Source of the DNA: Candidatus Avisuccinivibrio pullicola
GTDB taxonomy: Bacteria; Pseudomonadota; Gammaproteobacteria; Enterobacterales; Succinivibrionaceae
Length of the DNA stretch: 42,642 nt
Direction: 5' to 3'
NCBI GenBank assembly: GCA_018713485.1
Contig: DVOQ01000058.1
Span: forward strand, 1-42,642
Part shown: in pieces, positions 7,540 through 16,822 of the stretch
Layout of the letters: each line of letters starts with the position of its first letter
Position numbering within the stretch: position 1 is the stretch's first letter
Notes under the pieces: generated by a model
Database searches by the model: none
Told to the model about the DNA's origin: nothing
Seen by the model: the letters and a program-made list of their open reading frames with translations, nothing else
Program-made: the position numbers and the translations under genes

Positions 7540-8949
7540 ATGCGTTACAGGCTGCGTGCTCTTAATGTCGATGCCGCTTTGCGGCCGCTGCGCTTCGTTG
7601 CGATGGTGGCGGGGCTTATCATTGTCTTTGGCTATGACATGGGTGTGCTGCTTTTAAACGAGAATTATTTAGCGGGCTTTTTCATCATGAATCAGGGCGA
7701 TCTGGACGTCATCATGGGCACCTCGGCCCTGGGAATGCTGCTGGGCTATTTCCTGGGAGGCTATCTGACCTTTGGCTCGGGACGCAAGATCTGCATGCTC
7801 TGCGGCGCGGTTTTAGGCTGTATCTCCATTGTGGCCTCCTTTTTTGCCCCTTCCTTTTCGGTGATGCTCTGTGCTCAGTTTGTCATCGGTTTCTCCTTCG
7901 GGCTCTATCTGCTTTCCGCCATCCTCTATGTAAGCGAGATCACCCTGCCGGGTAACCGCGGCTTCGCCGCCACGCTTCTTGCCGTGGGTTATCTCATCGG
8001 CATTCTTCTTGCCGTGCTGACGAGGGGCAGCATTCCGGCCACGGGCGGATTTTTAATTCTCTTTATCGTCATGCTCCTAAATGCCATGCTCCTTGTCATG
8101 GTCATCTTCAAAGTCCCCGAGAGTCCCCGCTATCTGGCCATTTCCGGCGTGCCCGACGCTGCCCTGCCGGTACTTTTCCGCCTGCGCCTTGACATGGGCA
8201 TGGCCGCCCGTGAGCTGGCCGGCATCAATGAATGCTGCCGCCAGGCCGCCCGTGGCTCGGAACTCTTTCTATTAAACTCCAATTTCCGCCGTCTGATGTG
8301 GATGCTGCTCTGTATGGCCCTGCTTAGCAATCTGTGCGGCTTTGCCATCATCCCCTATTCGTTAGGCGATCTCGTTTACGCCTCCGATCTCAGTATGCGT
8401 TACAACTATTACGAGTTCACTTACGGGCTTATCCGCGCCTCCGTGGTTGCGGGACTGGCCGGCTGTGTCACGGGCATGGTGGCCGTGGACCGGGCAGGCC
8501 GCAGGCGTACCTTACTGTGGGCCATGGGCTTATGCGCTCTCGCCCTTGCCGGCATGGTATGCGTGGCGCGTCTTGAGCCGCGTAACGCCACGGTACTGCT
8601 CTCGGGTTTTACCCTCATCTATATTTTTGCCGAAGCGCTCATCTTTCCCGTGTTTCTCACCGTGCTCTGCGCCGAGCTCATTCCTACACGGGCCCGCGAG
8701 TTTGGTCTTACCCTGGTGCTCATCTTTAACACCGTGGTGGGCATGGGCTGTATGCAGCTCTTCACCCCCATGGTCACGGCCTTTGATTTTTCGGGACTTT
8801 TTACTTTCTGTTTCGTAAGTTCCGTGGCTCTCATCGCCCTCATGTACTTTACGCTCCCTGACAGCGCTAACGCATCACTGGAGGGTATCGAAAACCGCCT
8901 GCTTTCGGGGAGGCCTCTTACCGAATTAGGGCGCGTCAGCGATACCTGA
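7540..8949 (+). CDS. MFS transporter, sugar porter family
   Basis: An inner-membrane major facilitator protein of about 12 hydrophobic helices. Sugar-porter hallmarks are the first-helix GYDMGVL, SEITLPGNRG after helix 4, PESPRYL at the end of the N-terminal half, and DRAGRRRTLL between helices 8 and 9. The substrate cannot be read; proton-coupled monosaccharide uptake is the family norm, but several typical sugar-contact residues are not obvious, so it may have diverged. I prefer ATG 7540, with AAGGTG 5 bases upstream, to the in-frame ATG 7504, which lacks a clear ribosome site. It is monocistronic and divergent from hldE. Confidence 0.85.
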   Translation: MRYRLRALNVDAALRPLRFVAMVAGLIIVFGYDMGVLLLNENYLAGFFIMNQGDLDVIMGTSALGMLLGYFLGGYLTFGSGRKICMLCGAVLGCISIVASFFAPSFSVMLCAQFVIGFSFGLYLLSAILYVSEITLPGNRGFAATLLAVGYLIGILLAVLTRGSIPATGGFLILFIVMLLNAMLLVMVIFKVPESPRYLAISGVPDAALPVLFRLRLDMGMAARELAGINECCRQAARGSELFLLNSNFRRLMWMLLCMALLSNLCGFAIIPYSLGDLVYASDLSMRYNYYEFTYGLIRASVVAGLAGCVTGMVAVDRAGRRRTLLWAMGLCALALAGMVCVARLEPRNATVLLSGFTLIYIFAEALIFPVFLTVLCAELIPTRAREFGLTLVLIFNTVVGMGCMQLFTPMVTAFDFSGLFTFCFVSSVALIALMYFTLPDSANASLEGIENRLLSGRPLTELGRVSDT

Positions 8950-9001
8950 CCGTAAAGACCTCTGAGCGGCCGTTTTTTCGCCTGTAGATGCGCTTTGTCT
9001 C

Positions 9002-9030
9002 TTGCCTTAGCGCCTTTTCCCGTGTAACTT
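9002..9030 (+). promoter_or_regulatory. Sigma-70 promoter for the HAD gene
   Basis: TTGCCT (9002-9007) and TAACTT (9025-9030) are 17 bases apart, ending 25 bases before the HAD start codon. The bases CCGTGTA at the -10 are also found in the lpxC and rpsP promoters. Confidence 0.5.
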
Positions 9031-9055
9031 TGAGAAAAAGCGGGGGAAAGAGCGT

Positions 9056-10006
9056 ATGTCCAATATCATTGCGGTGATCTGGGATTTTGATAAGACCCTC
9101 ATTCAGGGCTATATGCAGGATCCCATCTTCAGGAAATTCAACGTTGATCCCGAGGCCTTCTGGAGGCTTGTCAATTCCCTGCCCGATCGCTATCAGGCAG
9201 AGCAGGGCGTCACGGTCAACCGCGATACCTTCTACCTCAACTACTTCATTGAATGCGCCCACGCTAAGGAAGCCACTCCGGATATACCCTTTCCCATGTA
9301 CGGACTTAACAATGCGCAACTGCGGGAATTTGGCCGGGAGCTTACGTATTTTCCGGGGGCCACCGGCATTTTTGATCTCACCCGTAAGGTGGTCAAGAAG
9401 GACATGTTCGCCGAATTTGATATCCGCGTGGAGCATTACATCGTCAGCACCGGCATGAAGGCCATCATCGAGGGTTCGGCGATCCGCGACAAGGTCGAGC
9501 ATATCTGGGCCTGTGAACTCCTGGAAAAGGTCGATGACGAGGGGCGGCGCATCATCAGTGCGCCCGGCTATACCATCGACAACACCACCAAGACCCGCGC
9601 GCTCTTTGAGATTGAAAAGGGCGTTCCCAAGCGTCAGGGCGTGGACGTCAACATGAAACTGCCCGAGGAATTAAAGCGCGTGCAGTTTGAGAACATGATT
9701 TACATCGCCGACGGGCCTAGCGATGTTCCGGCTTTTTCGGTCATCAACCTAAAGGGCGGTTCCACCTTCGGTATCTACCCGCGCGGCAATATGGCCGCCC
9801 TGGCGCAGCTTGAGAAATTGCGCTCTGACGGGCGTATTCAGATGTACGCCGAGGCCAATTACGAGCGCGATTCCACGGCCGCGATGTGGCTGTGCCACAA
9901 GATCTCCGAAAGAGCCCACGCCATCTGCGACCGGGCGCTGCATGATTTCCGCAAAAACAGCTTTGTGCCTAAGCACATTTTGCCCACCTCGGGAGAGGAT
10001 GGCTAG
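9056..10006 (+). CDS. HAD-superfamily phosphatase of unknown substrate
   Basis: A 316-residue cytoplasmic HAD hydrolase. Motif I is DFDKT with nucleophile Asp10 and acid/base Asp12; motif II is VSTG (around residue 131); motif III is probably Lys179; motif IV is ADGPSD with Asp219 and Asp223. All catalytic positions are present, so it should be an active phosphatase or phosphotransferase. A large cap insertion (about residues 20-95) lies between motifs I and II, and a basic helical tail follows motif IV. I do not recognise the subfamily or substrate. It has its own promoter and lies upstream of lpxC on the same strand, but with a separate lpxC promoter between them. Confidence 0.85.
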   Translation: MSNIIAVIWDFDKTLIQGYMQDPIFRKFNVDPEAFWRLVNSLPDRYQAEQGVTVNRDTFYLNYFIECAHAKEATPDIPFPMYGLNNAQLREFGRELTYFPGATGIFDLTRKVVKKDMFAEFDIRVEHYIVSTGMKAIIEGSAIRDKVEHIWACELLEKVDDEGRRIISAPGYTIDNTTKTRALFEIEKGVPKRQGVDVNMKLPEELKRVQFENMIYIADGPSDVPAFSVINLKGGSTFGIYPRGNMAALAQLEKLRSDGRIQMYAEANYERDSTAAMWLCHKISERAHAICDRALHDFRKNSFVPKHILPTSGEDG

Positions 10007-10055
10007 AAAAGTGCCGCATTCAGGGAACTTTTGTGCCCCGTTAACGGTCACGGTA

Positions 10056-10086
10056 TTGCACATTTTCATCAAGAACCGTGTATCCT
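10056..10086 (+). promoter_or_regulatory. Putative sigma-70 promoter for lpxC-ampD
   Basis: TTGCAC (10056-10061) and TATCCT (10081-10086) are 19 bases apart. The whole block closely resembles the rpsP promoter at 23221-23248: both read TTGCA, then TTTTCAT, then ACCGTGTAT. The transcript leader would be about 55 bases. Confidence 0.5.
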
Positions 10087-10145
10087 GTGCCGCCTTAGAG
10101 TAAAATTTTATGCAAGGTAACGCGGTCAAGAGGTAAAAGCTACAG

Positions 10146-11081
10146 ATGATTTTGCAGAGGACAGTCAAGCAGAGCGTCAGCGCCACCGGCATCGGCCTGC
10201 ATTCCGGGGCCAAGGTGCAGGTGACTTTCCATCCGGCTCCGGCCAATACCGGTATCATCTACACGCGTACTGATTTAAATCCCCACGTGGTCATGAAATG
10301 TGATGCCACTTCCGTGCGCGACACGCAGCTGTGCACGGCGCTCGTTAACCTGCAGGGCGTGCGTATCTCCACCGTGGAGCACCTTACCGCAGCACTTTCG
10401 GCCTTAGGTATCGACAATCTCTTTGTCGAGGTCAATGCCCCTGAGCTCCCCGTAATGGACGGTTCCGCGCAGCCTTTTATCTACCTCTTTGAGTCCACGG
10501 GCATTCAGGAGCTGGATGCTCCCAAGCAGTATTTACGTGTGGCGCGCAAGGTCCGCGTGGAAGACGGTGAGAAATGGGCGGAATTAAATCCTTCGGAAGA
10601 GGGGTTCTCGCTGGATCTCACCATCGACTTCAATCACCCCGCCATGGATCGCGAGCTGCAGCACTTTAAGTTCAATTTCACCGGCCGCGGCTTTGCCGAT
10701 GAGATCTCCAGAGCCCGTACCTTCTGCTTCATGCGCGACGTCGAGTACATGCACGCCCACAATCTCGCTCTGGGCGGTTCCCTGGATAACGCCATCGTTC
10801 TTGATGATTACCGCGTGGTCAATCCTGATGGCCTGCGTTATCCCAATGAGTTCGTGAAGCACAAGATGCTCGATGCCATCGGCGATCTCTATATGGACGG
10901 GCACAGCATTTTAGGTGCCTTCAGCGCCTTTAAGACCGGGCACGCCCTCAATAACAAGCTCTTAAGAGCGCTGCTTTCGGATGCGAGCAATTACGAGCTG
11001 GTTTCCTTTGCCAGGGAGCAGGACGCCGCCCCCGAGCAGGCTTTTGCCTTCCTCGACGCGCGCAGCGCCCTCAGCGCCTGA
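10146..11081 (+). CDS. lpxC: UDP-3-O-acyl-N-acetylglucosamine deacetylase LpxC
   Basis: LpxC is the zinc hydrolase that commits UDP-acyl-GlcNAc to lipid A synthesis in the cytoplasm. Zinc ligands fall at the family positions: His79 in STVEHL, His239 and Asp243 in [11 protein letters not shown], and the general-base His266 in [17 protein letters not shown] carries the active-site Glu/Asp pair. The 311 residues match the usual length (305 in E. coli). AAGAGGT lies 11 bases before ATG 10146. In enteric bacteria lpxC follows ftsZ; here it is instead joined to ampD, whose ATG overlaps the lpxC stop by one base. Confidence 0.98.
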   Translation: MILQRTVKQSVSATGIGLHSGAKVQVTFHPAPANTGIIYTRTDLNPHVVMKCDATSVRDTQLCTALVNLQGVRISTVEHLTAALSALGIDNLFVEVNAPELPVMDGSAQPFIYLFESTGIQELDAPKQYLRVARKVRVEDGEKWAELNPSEEGFSLDLTIDFNHPAMDRELQHFKFNFTGRGFADEISRARTFCFMRDVEYMHAHNLALGGSLDNAIVLDDYRVVNPDGLRYPNEFVKHKMLDAIGDLYMDGHSILGAFSAFKTGHALNNKLLRALLSDASNYELVSFAREQDAAPEQAFAFLDARSALSA

Positions 11082-11608
11082 TGCGCATTAAGGCCGGTTT
11101 TCTCGAAGGGGTGCGCTGTGTGCCCACCCCCGTGCACGGGGCCCGTCCTCAGCCCCTGACCATTTCCCTGGTGGTGATCCACTGTATATCCCTGCCCCCG
11201 AACGCTTACTTGAATCCCTACGTGGACCGTCTTTTTACCTTAAGCCTTGACGGTAACGAGCACCCTTACTTTAAGGATATCTGTAAGTTAGAGCTTTCCT
11301 CCCATCTTTTTATCAACCGTAAGGGGAGGATCACGCAGTACGTATCCTTTCTTGACCGTGCCTATCACGCGGGGCGTTCGGTCTATAACGGCATTCCCGA
11401 GTGCAATGACTATGGTATCGGCATTGAGCTTGAGGGGACCGTTTCTGAACCTTTTACCGAAGAGCAGTACTGCTCTTTAGATGCCTGTTTAGCGGCCATT
11501 TATGAGGCTTATCCCGCCACGCGCGGGCATATCGCAGGCCACAGCGAGGTGGCGCCGGGGCGCAAGAGTGACCCGGGGCCCTTCTTTGACTGGAGCCGTT
11601 ATCGCTAA
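11081..11608 (+). CDS. ampD: 1,6-anhydro-N-acetylmuramyl-L-alanine amidase AmpD
   Basis: AmpD cleaves the stem peptide from 1,6-anhydro-MurNAc peptides in the cytoplasm during peptidoglycan recycling, and in other bacteria this controls ampC beta-lactamase induction. The zinc and catalytic residues fall at the same numbers as in E. coli AmpD: His34, Glu116, His154 and Asp164 (GHSEVAPGRKSDPG). The 175-residue length and absence of a signal peptide fit cytoplasmic AmpD rather than secreted AmiD. The start overlaps the lpxC stop (TGATG), showing coupled translation; no separate promoter is visible. Confidence 0.95.
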   Translation: MRIKAGFLEGVRCVPTPVHGARPQPLTISLVVIHCISLPPNAYLNPYVDRLFTLSLDGNEHPYFKDICKLELSSHLFINRKGRITQYVSFLDRAYHAGRSVYNGIPECNDYGIGIELEGTVSEPFTEEQYCSLDACLAAIYEAYPATRGHIAGHSEVAPGRKSDPGPFFDWSRYR

Positions 11609-11650
11609 AGCGGCTTTGAATTCTCAACCGACCTCTTAATGGAGGATGAC

Positions 11651-14212
11651 ATGCAAGACTACGCCTTCCTGAAAAGCTATTTTGAAAACGCCGCCGCCCG
11701 TGAGGCGCAGGGCGTCGAGCCGCTGCCCGTAACGGCTGACGAGGCCCGTGAGCTCACCTCGCTTCTGGTAAGTCCCCCAGAGGGTGCCGATGCGGTGCTC
11801 CTACACCTTTTAAAAGACCGTATTCCCCCTGGGGTGGATGAGGCGGCAAAGGTCAAGGCGGAGTTTTTGGCGGAGATTGCCATGGGCCGTCAGAGCTCTC
11901 CTCTCGTAAGTCCCGAGGAGGCCGTAAATCTCTTAGGTACCATGAAGGGCGGCTATAACGTCGCGCCGCTTATCAGTCTTTTAAGCTCTCCTGCCTTAGC
12001 TAAGGCGGCCCGCGAGGCTCTCACGCACACTCTCATGGTCTATGACGCCTTTGACGGGGTCGCAAAACTCTGTGAGGCCGGCAATACTGAGGCGCAGGCC
12101 TTAATGCAGGCCTGGGCGGACGGCACGTGGTTTACCTCCCGTGAGAGTCTGCCTGATACCGTGACTCTGAAGGTTTTCCGTGTCACGGGCGAGATCAACA
12201 CTGACGATCTCTCGCCTGCCACTGACGCCTGGTCGCGTCCCGACATCCCCTTACACGCTATGGCGATGTTCAAGAACGCCCGCGAAGGCCTTACTCCTGA
12301 CGAGGAAGGCGTGCGCGGTCCCATTACGCTCATTAATTCCCTCAAGGAGGAGGGCTATCCTCTGGTCTTTGTCGGTGACGTGGTGGGTACGGGCTCTTCG
12401 CGTAAGAGCGCCACTAATTCCGTGCTCTGGCACATGGGCCGTGATATCGAGGGCGTGCCCAACAAACGCGAGGGCGGTTTCGTTTTCGGCGGCAAGATTG
12501 CCCCCATTTTCTATAACACTCTGGAGGACAGCGGCGCTCTGCCCTTAGAGATGGACGTTTCCTCCTTTAAGATGGGCGATGTCATCGATCTGAAGGTCGC
12601 GGAAGGCAAGGTCTGCCGTCACGGGTCTGATGAGGTTTTAGCCACCTTTAGCCTCAAGACGCAGGCTCTGTTAGATGAAGTCCGCGCCGGCGGCCGTATC
12701 AGCCTTATCATCGGCCGCGCTCTGACTAATAAGGCCCGCGCCTTCTTAAAGGAAGGGCCGTCTTCGCTCTTTGCTCCCGCTCCGGAGGTAAAGGCTGAAG
12801 GCGGCTTTACCCGCGCACAGAAGATCATCGGCATGAACTGCGGTAAGGCCGGTGTGCGCCCCGGCGAATATGTCGAGGTGAAGGTCGCCACCGTGGGCTC
12901 TCAGGACACGACCGGCCCCATGACCCGTGACGAGTTAAAGGATCTGGCCTGCCTTAAGTTCGCCGCTCCCCTCGTCATGCAGTCTTTCTGCCACACCGCC
13001 GCTTATCCCCGTACCGTGGACATCAAAACCCATCAGACCTTGCCGCGTTTCTTTGAGGAGCGCGGCGGCGTGGCCCTGCGTCCCGGAGACGGCGTCATTC
13101 ACTGCTTCTTAAACCGCATGTGCCTGCCCAATACCCTGGGGACGGGCGGTGACTCGCATACCCGTATGCCCTTAGGCATTTCCTTTGCCGCAGGCTCGGG
13201 CCTCGTGGCCTTCGCTGCGGCCACCGGCACTATGCCTCTCGATGTCCCCGAATCGGTCCTGGTGCGTTTTAAGGGGAAGATGCGTCCCGGCATTACTCTT
13301 CGTGATCTCGTGCACGCCATTCCTTACTATGCCATCAGGCAGGGGCTGCTCACCGTTGAAAAGAAGGGCAAGAAGAATATCTTCTCCGGCCGTATCCTCG
13401 AAATCGAGGGTTTAGAGGATCTCGAGGTCGAGCACGCCTTTGAGCTCTGCGACGCTTCGGCCGAGCGCTCGGCCGCCGCCTGCGCGGTGCATCTCAATAA
13501 GGACAAGGTGGTTAAGTACCTGCGCTCCAATGCCGCCTTCCTGCGTCAGATGGCCGCGGAGGGCTATGAGAGCCGCGAGGCCTTATTACGCCGTGCCGCC
13601 ACCATGGACGAGTGTATCGAGAACTATCAGGACGTGATGGCTGATGAGGACGCCCGCTACGCCGCCGTCATCGAGATTGATGTCTCTGAAATTACTGAGC
13701 CCATCATCTGCGTGCCCAATGATCCTGATGACGTGCATCTTCTCTCCGACTTCGCGGGGCGCAAGATTGACGAGGTCTTCGTCGGTTCCTGCATGACCAA
13801 TATCGGCCATTACCGTGCCGCCGCCACGGTCCTGTCCCAGGCCGCAAGCGAGGTTCCCGCCCGTCTGTGGATGGCTCCTCCCACCCGTATGGACCGCAGG
13901 GAACTCATGGACGAGGGTTTCTACAGCACCTTCATCAAGGCCGGCGCCCGTATGGAAATTCCCGGCTGCTCTCTGTGCATGGGCAATCAGGCCCGCGTGC
14001 GCGATAACGCCACCGTGGTCTCGACTTCTACGCGTAACTTCCCCAACCGCTTAGGCAAGGGAGCGCAGGTGTTCTTAGCCTCGGCTGAGCTGGCCTCGGT
14101 GTGTGCTCTCTTAGGCAAGATGCCCACGCCTTCTGAATACTTTGAGAGCGTGCAGGGCCTTAAGGGCAAGGAGGCGTCCTTATACCGCCTGCTTGATTTT
14201 GCAACCGTGTAA
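11651..14212 (+). CDS. acnB: Aconitate hydratase B (bifunctional aconitase / 2-methylisocitrate dehydratase)
   Basis: AcnB interconverts citrate and isocitrate in the TCA cycle and also acts on 2-methylisocitrate. The N-terminal HEAT-like and swivel regions typical of AcnB are followed by the catalytic domain. [4Fe-4S] ligands are Cys714 (GSCMTNIGH) and Cys773 and Cys776 (GCSLCMGNQ). Near-identical stretches to E. coli include GDVVGTGSSRKSATNSVLW and SVGSQDTTGPMTRDELKD. ATG 11651 is preferred because GGAGG (11641-11645) is 5 bases upstream; an ATG at 11639 would put that site inside the gene. The length of 853 is close to E. coli's 865. It is followed by mdh with its own promoter, which groups two TCA enzymes. 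Confidence 0.98.
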   Translation: MQDYAFLKSYFENAAAREAQGVEPLPVTADEARELTSLLVSPPEGADAVLLHLLKDRIPPGVDEAAKVKAEFLAEIAMGRQSSPLVSPEEAVNLLGTMKGGYNVAPLISLLSSPALAKAAREALTHTLMVYDAFDGVAKLCEAGNTEAQALMQAWADGTWFTSRESLPDTVTLKVFRVTGEINTDDLSPATDAWSRPDIPLHAMAMFKNAREGLTPDEEGVRGPITLINSLKEEGYPLVFVGDVVGTGSSRKSATNSVLWHMGRDIEGVPNKREGGFVFGGKIAPIFYNTLEDSGALPLEMDVSSFKMGDVIDLKVAEGKVCRHGSDEVLATFSLKTQALLDEVRAGGRISLIIGRALTNKARAFLKEGPSSLFAPAPEVKAEGGFTRAQKIIGMNCGKAGVRPGEYVEVKVATVGSQDTTGPMTRDELKDLACLKFAAPLVMQSFCHTAAYPRTVDIKTHQTLPRFFEERGGVALRPGDGVIHCFLNRMCLPNTLGTGGDSHTRMPLGISFAAGSGLVAFAAATGTMPLDVPESVLVRFKGKMRPGITLRDLVHAIPYYAIRQGLLTVEKKGKKNIFSGRILEIEGLEDLEVEHAFELCDASAERSAAACAVHLNKDKVVKYLRSNAAFLRQMAAEGYESREALLRRAATMDECIENYQDVMADEDARYAAVIEIDVSEITEPIICVPNDPDDVHLLSDFAGRKIDEVFVGSCMTNIGHYRAAATVLSQAASEVPARLWMAPPTRMDRRELMDEGFYSTFIKAGARMEIPGCSLCMGNQARVRDNATVVSTSTRNFPNRLGKGAQVFLASAELASVCALLGKMPTPSEYFESVQGLKGKEASLYRLLDFATV

Positions 14213-14280
14213 AAACGCGGTAAAAGGCTGTGGCAGAACTCCCAAAATTTGCCAAAAGTTAAGCAAACAGGGGCGGTTTT

Positions 14281-14288
14281 GCTACAAT
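14281..14288 (+). promoter_or_regulatory. Extended -10 promoter for mdh
   Basis: TGC-TACAAT (hexamer 14283-14288) after a TTTT run, about 78 bases before the mdh start; a weak TTAAGC lies 18 bases upstream. The similar TTTTGCTATAAT before ffh supports a host extended -10 style. Confidence 0.5.
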
Positions 14289-14314
14289 GAGTCAGGTTTA
14301 CACAGGTTAAATGT

Positions 14315-14334
14315 CCCCCGTAGCAAAGCGGGGG
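14315..14334 (+). other. Hairpin in the mdh leader
   Basis: CCCCCG (14315-14320) and CGGGGG (14329-14334) form a 6 bp all-GC stem with an 8-base loop, in the presumed mdh 5' leader between the -10 element and the ribosome site. It has no T run, so it is more likely an mRNA-stabilising or regulatory stem than a terminator. Confidence 0.55.
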
Positions 14335-14365
14335 AATTAGTTTAATTAATGACAGGAGTAACAAG

Positions 14366-15325
14366 ATGAAAGTTGCCGTATTAGGTGCCGCCGGCGGTAT
14401 TGGTCAGCCGTTATCCATGATTCTGAAGAACAACCTTCCGGCTGGTTCTTCCTTAAGCCTCTACGACGTTGCCCCCTTTACCCCGGGCGTCGCCAAGGAC
14501 TTAAGCCACATCCCGACCGATGTCTGCGTTGACGGCTTTACCGGCGACGATCTGCCCAAGGCTCTTGAAGGCGCTGACGTGGTGGTCATCCCTGCCGGTG
14601 TGGCCCGCAAGCCCGGCATGACCCGTGACGATCTCTTCAACATCAATGCCGGCATTATCGCCAACCTGGTGAAGAACTGCGCTGAAGTCTGCCCCAAGGC
14701 CTGCATCTGCATCATCACCAACCCCGTCAACTCCACTGTCCCGATCGCCGCTGAGGTGCTCAAGGCCAAGGGTGTTTACGATCCCCACCGTCTGTTCGGC
14801 GTTTCCGTCCTCGACGTGCTGCGTTCCGAGACCTTCTTAGCCGAGGAGCTCGGTATTTCCAAGGAGCGTATCTTAGTTCCCGTGATCGGCGGCCACAGCG
14901 GTACCACCATTCTCCCGCTCATTTCCAAGGTCATCGGTTCTGAGAAGATCTCCGACGAGCGTATCGCCGCCTTAACCGAGCGCATTCAGAACGCCGGTAC
15001 CGAGGTGGTGGAAGCCAAGGCCGGTGCCGGTTCGGCTACTCTGTCCATGGCCTCTGCCGGTGCCCGCTTCGCCCTCAAGGTCTTACGCGGCGTAATGGGT
15101 GAGCCCGGCGTCTGCGAGTACGGCTACACCGAGGGTGGCAGCAAGTACGCCAAGTTCTTCGCTCAGGGCCTCGTCTTCGGCAAGAACGGCTGGGAGAGAA
15201 CCTTAGATATCGGCAACATCTCCGCCTTCGAGCAGAAGTGCCTCGATGACCTCATCCCCGTCTTAAATGGCAACATCAAGAAGGGTGAGGACTTCGGTAA
15301 GGACTGGATCGCCAAGAACGCCTAA
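14366..15325 (+). CDS. mdh: Malate dehydrogenase (NAD)
   Basis: Mdh interconverts malate and oxaloacetate with NAD. The N-terminal Rossmann motif GAAGGIGQ starts at residue 7; the substrate arginines lie in [20 protein letters not shown] follows, and catalytic His177 is in VIGGHSG. The 319 residues match the gammaproteobacterial type (E. coli 312). ACAGGAG upstream of ATG 14366 supports the start. In a fermentative host it could work reductively toward succinate, but that is inference. The gene ends at a tandem pair of hairpins. Confidence 0.98.
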   Translation: MKVAVLGAAGGIGQPLSMILKNNLPAGSSLSLYDVAPFTPGVAKDLSHIPTDVCVDGFTGDDLPKALEGADVVVIPAGVARKPGMTRDDLFNINAGIIANLVKNCAEVCPKACICIITNPVNSTVPIAAEVLKAKGVYDPHRLFGVSVLDVLRSETFLAEELGISKERILVPVIGGHSGTTILPLISKVIGSEKISDERIAALTERIQNAGTEVVEAKAGAGSATLSMASAGARFALKVLRGVMGEPGVCEYGYTEGGSKYAKFFAQGLVFGKNGWERTLDIGNISAFEQKCLDDLIPVLNGNIKKGEDFGKDWIAKNA

Positions 15326-15347
15326 TTTAAGCGTTAAATTCTCAAAG

Positions 15348-15408
15348 CGGGGAGCTCTGGCTCTCCGTCTTCAGGCAGGCATGACTCAGGTCATGCCTGT
15401 TCTGTATT
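15348..15408 (+). terminator. Tandem hairpins terminating mdh
   Basis: Two stems follow mdh. The first is 15348-15355 with 15360-15367 (8 bp, one G-T pair). The second is CAGGCATGAC (15376-15385), loop TCAG, GTCATGCCTG (15390-15399), 10 bp, followed by TTCTGTATT. The second is the likely terminator despite a short T tract. Confidence 0.7.
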
Positions 15409-15505
15409 AGGCGGCGTAGACTCTGTTGCGGAGTAGTGAATAAATTTTTAGATTTTGCAGAAGACGCAGCCAGAGCTTACCTGAGTAAATGACTCTGCCC
15501 GGTAA

Positions 15506-16822
15506 TCACGCCGCTAACGCATTGATAAACTGCTGTTCCTGAAGTTTTATCAGAGCAGTAAATTCCGCGTAGTCATGAGCACCCAAGGGGATCTTTAATC
15601 CATGCTTGATGAGACTGATATCGTCACGGGGTCTGACATTGCCTTCATAAGTCGATCCCCGGTTCAGCCATAATTGCTGATCATCAGAGTCATCTGCCTC
15701 GGGATAAAAGTAGTAACCGGATTTGGCGTCGAAGCGGAACATATACGCTAGCACCTGCAAATAGTCGCGGTTACCGATGTTGCCAAGCGGCTTATATTTA
15801 GCGTCCGCAATGACTCGCGTCTCATTGTCGCGGCTGATGAAATCCGGATAGATAAGCCCGATATTGCCGCTAAACAGTCTTTGCGCGCCCTGGCCGCCTT
15901 TATTCAGCGGATGATAGAAAAGATCTCCAATCAGGGTGTTGATATACTCTTCCCACAGCCACGCGCCATCAAACACCACCCCGAAGATCTGCCTTGAGCC
16001 CATGCCGATATGGTGCTTCTGATAACGCAGGATCAGGAGGCAAAGCCTTTGTAAGGCGAGATATTCACGAAAATAAGCGTGACGGACGGGACTTTTCTTA
16101 TTCTGTTCAATGATTTTCTGCCGGTCATACGGTGTATAGCCTGAAGTAGCCTCAGTGATGAGCTTTACTTCGTCTTTAACTTTGTTGAGGAGCCTTTTTC
16201 CATAAGGTTTTCTTTTGATAAATTCAATGGTATGCCGCACGAGTTCTATGAGACTGTTATCGTAAGAGAACTCACGCTGACTATAGGCGATATTTCCTAC
16301 AAACGGGGTGTTCGTTTCAATATGACGGGTGACGTCAATCGTACCTTTAACGTTGCGGTCATTGAAGCTGTGGCGGATATACTGCTTGAACAGACCTTTG
16401 CGCAGCGCTGCCCTGAGGTAATGCGGAAAGAGAAAGAGCAGGAAGTTGAATAAACGCTGATCCTGATGGGCATCCGTTTCCAGATTGGTAAGGTTAGGGA
16501 AGTCCAGAACCTTATCCAGAAGATACTGGAAAAAGTAATCCTCACCCTCTTTGCAAAAGCGGGATTCTATGATGAGTCTTTCATCCCCACAGCCTATAAA
16601 CCCCATCACGTTGCCGGAGCAATAGGTGTCATTGACGCTTTGGAGGAGCAGCTGATCCTGCGTGATGTCCTCAGCGTCTCTGACAATCTCCGGGAAAACG
16701 AAGATGCCCTCGCGTTCTAACTGCTCAAGGGTTTTATCGGCAATTTTGCCCACCAAATTCCCAATGTGAGAAAAGGTGGCCTTGTTCTGTCGTGAATTAT
16801 CCTTGATCCTGAGAGTCTTCAT
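15506..16822 (-). CDS. mcrC: McrC-family nuclease subunit of an McrBC restriction system
   Basis: McrC is the nuclease partner that the McrB GTPase recruits to modified DNA. The C-terminal half has the PD-(D/E)xK signature: a conserved WEEY Glu near residue 291, YPDFI (Asp327) and IADAKYKP (Asp340, Lys342). The N-terminal half is the usual beta-rich McrB-contact region. I start it at ATG 16822, which has AGGA 6 bases upstream and begins MKTLRIKD; an ATG at 16855 is possible. It overlaps the end of mcrB by 26 bases, the common McrBC coupling. Intact at 438 residues. Target modification cannot be read. Confidence 0.9.
   Translation of the reverse strand: MKTLRIKDNSRQNKATFSHIGNLVGKIADKTLEQLEREGIFVFPEIVRDAEDITQDQLLLQSVNDTYCSGNVMGFIGCGDERLIIESRFCKEGEDYFFQYLLDKVLDFPNLTNLETDAHQDQRLFNFLLFLFPHYLRAALRKGLFKQYIRHSFNDRNVKGTIDVTRHIETNTPFVGNIAYSQREFSYDNSLIELVRHTIEFIKRKPYGKRLLNKVKDEVKLITEATSGYTPYDRQKIIEQNKKSPVRHAYFREYLALQRLCLLILRYQKHHIGMGSRQIFGVVFDGAWLWEEYINTLIGDLFYHPLNKGGQGAQRLFSGNIGLIYPDFISRDNETRVIADAKYKPLGNIGNRDYLQVLAYMFRFDAKSGYYFYPEADDSDDQQLWLNRGSTYEGNVRPRDDISLIKHGLKIPLGAHDYAEFTALIKLQEQQFINALAA

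Noticed and set aside
9749-10258. A 169-codon minus ORF across the HAD/lpxC junction
   Set aside because: Antisense to two real genes and across a promoter, with no ribosome site.
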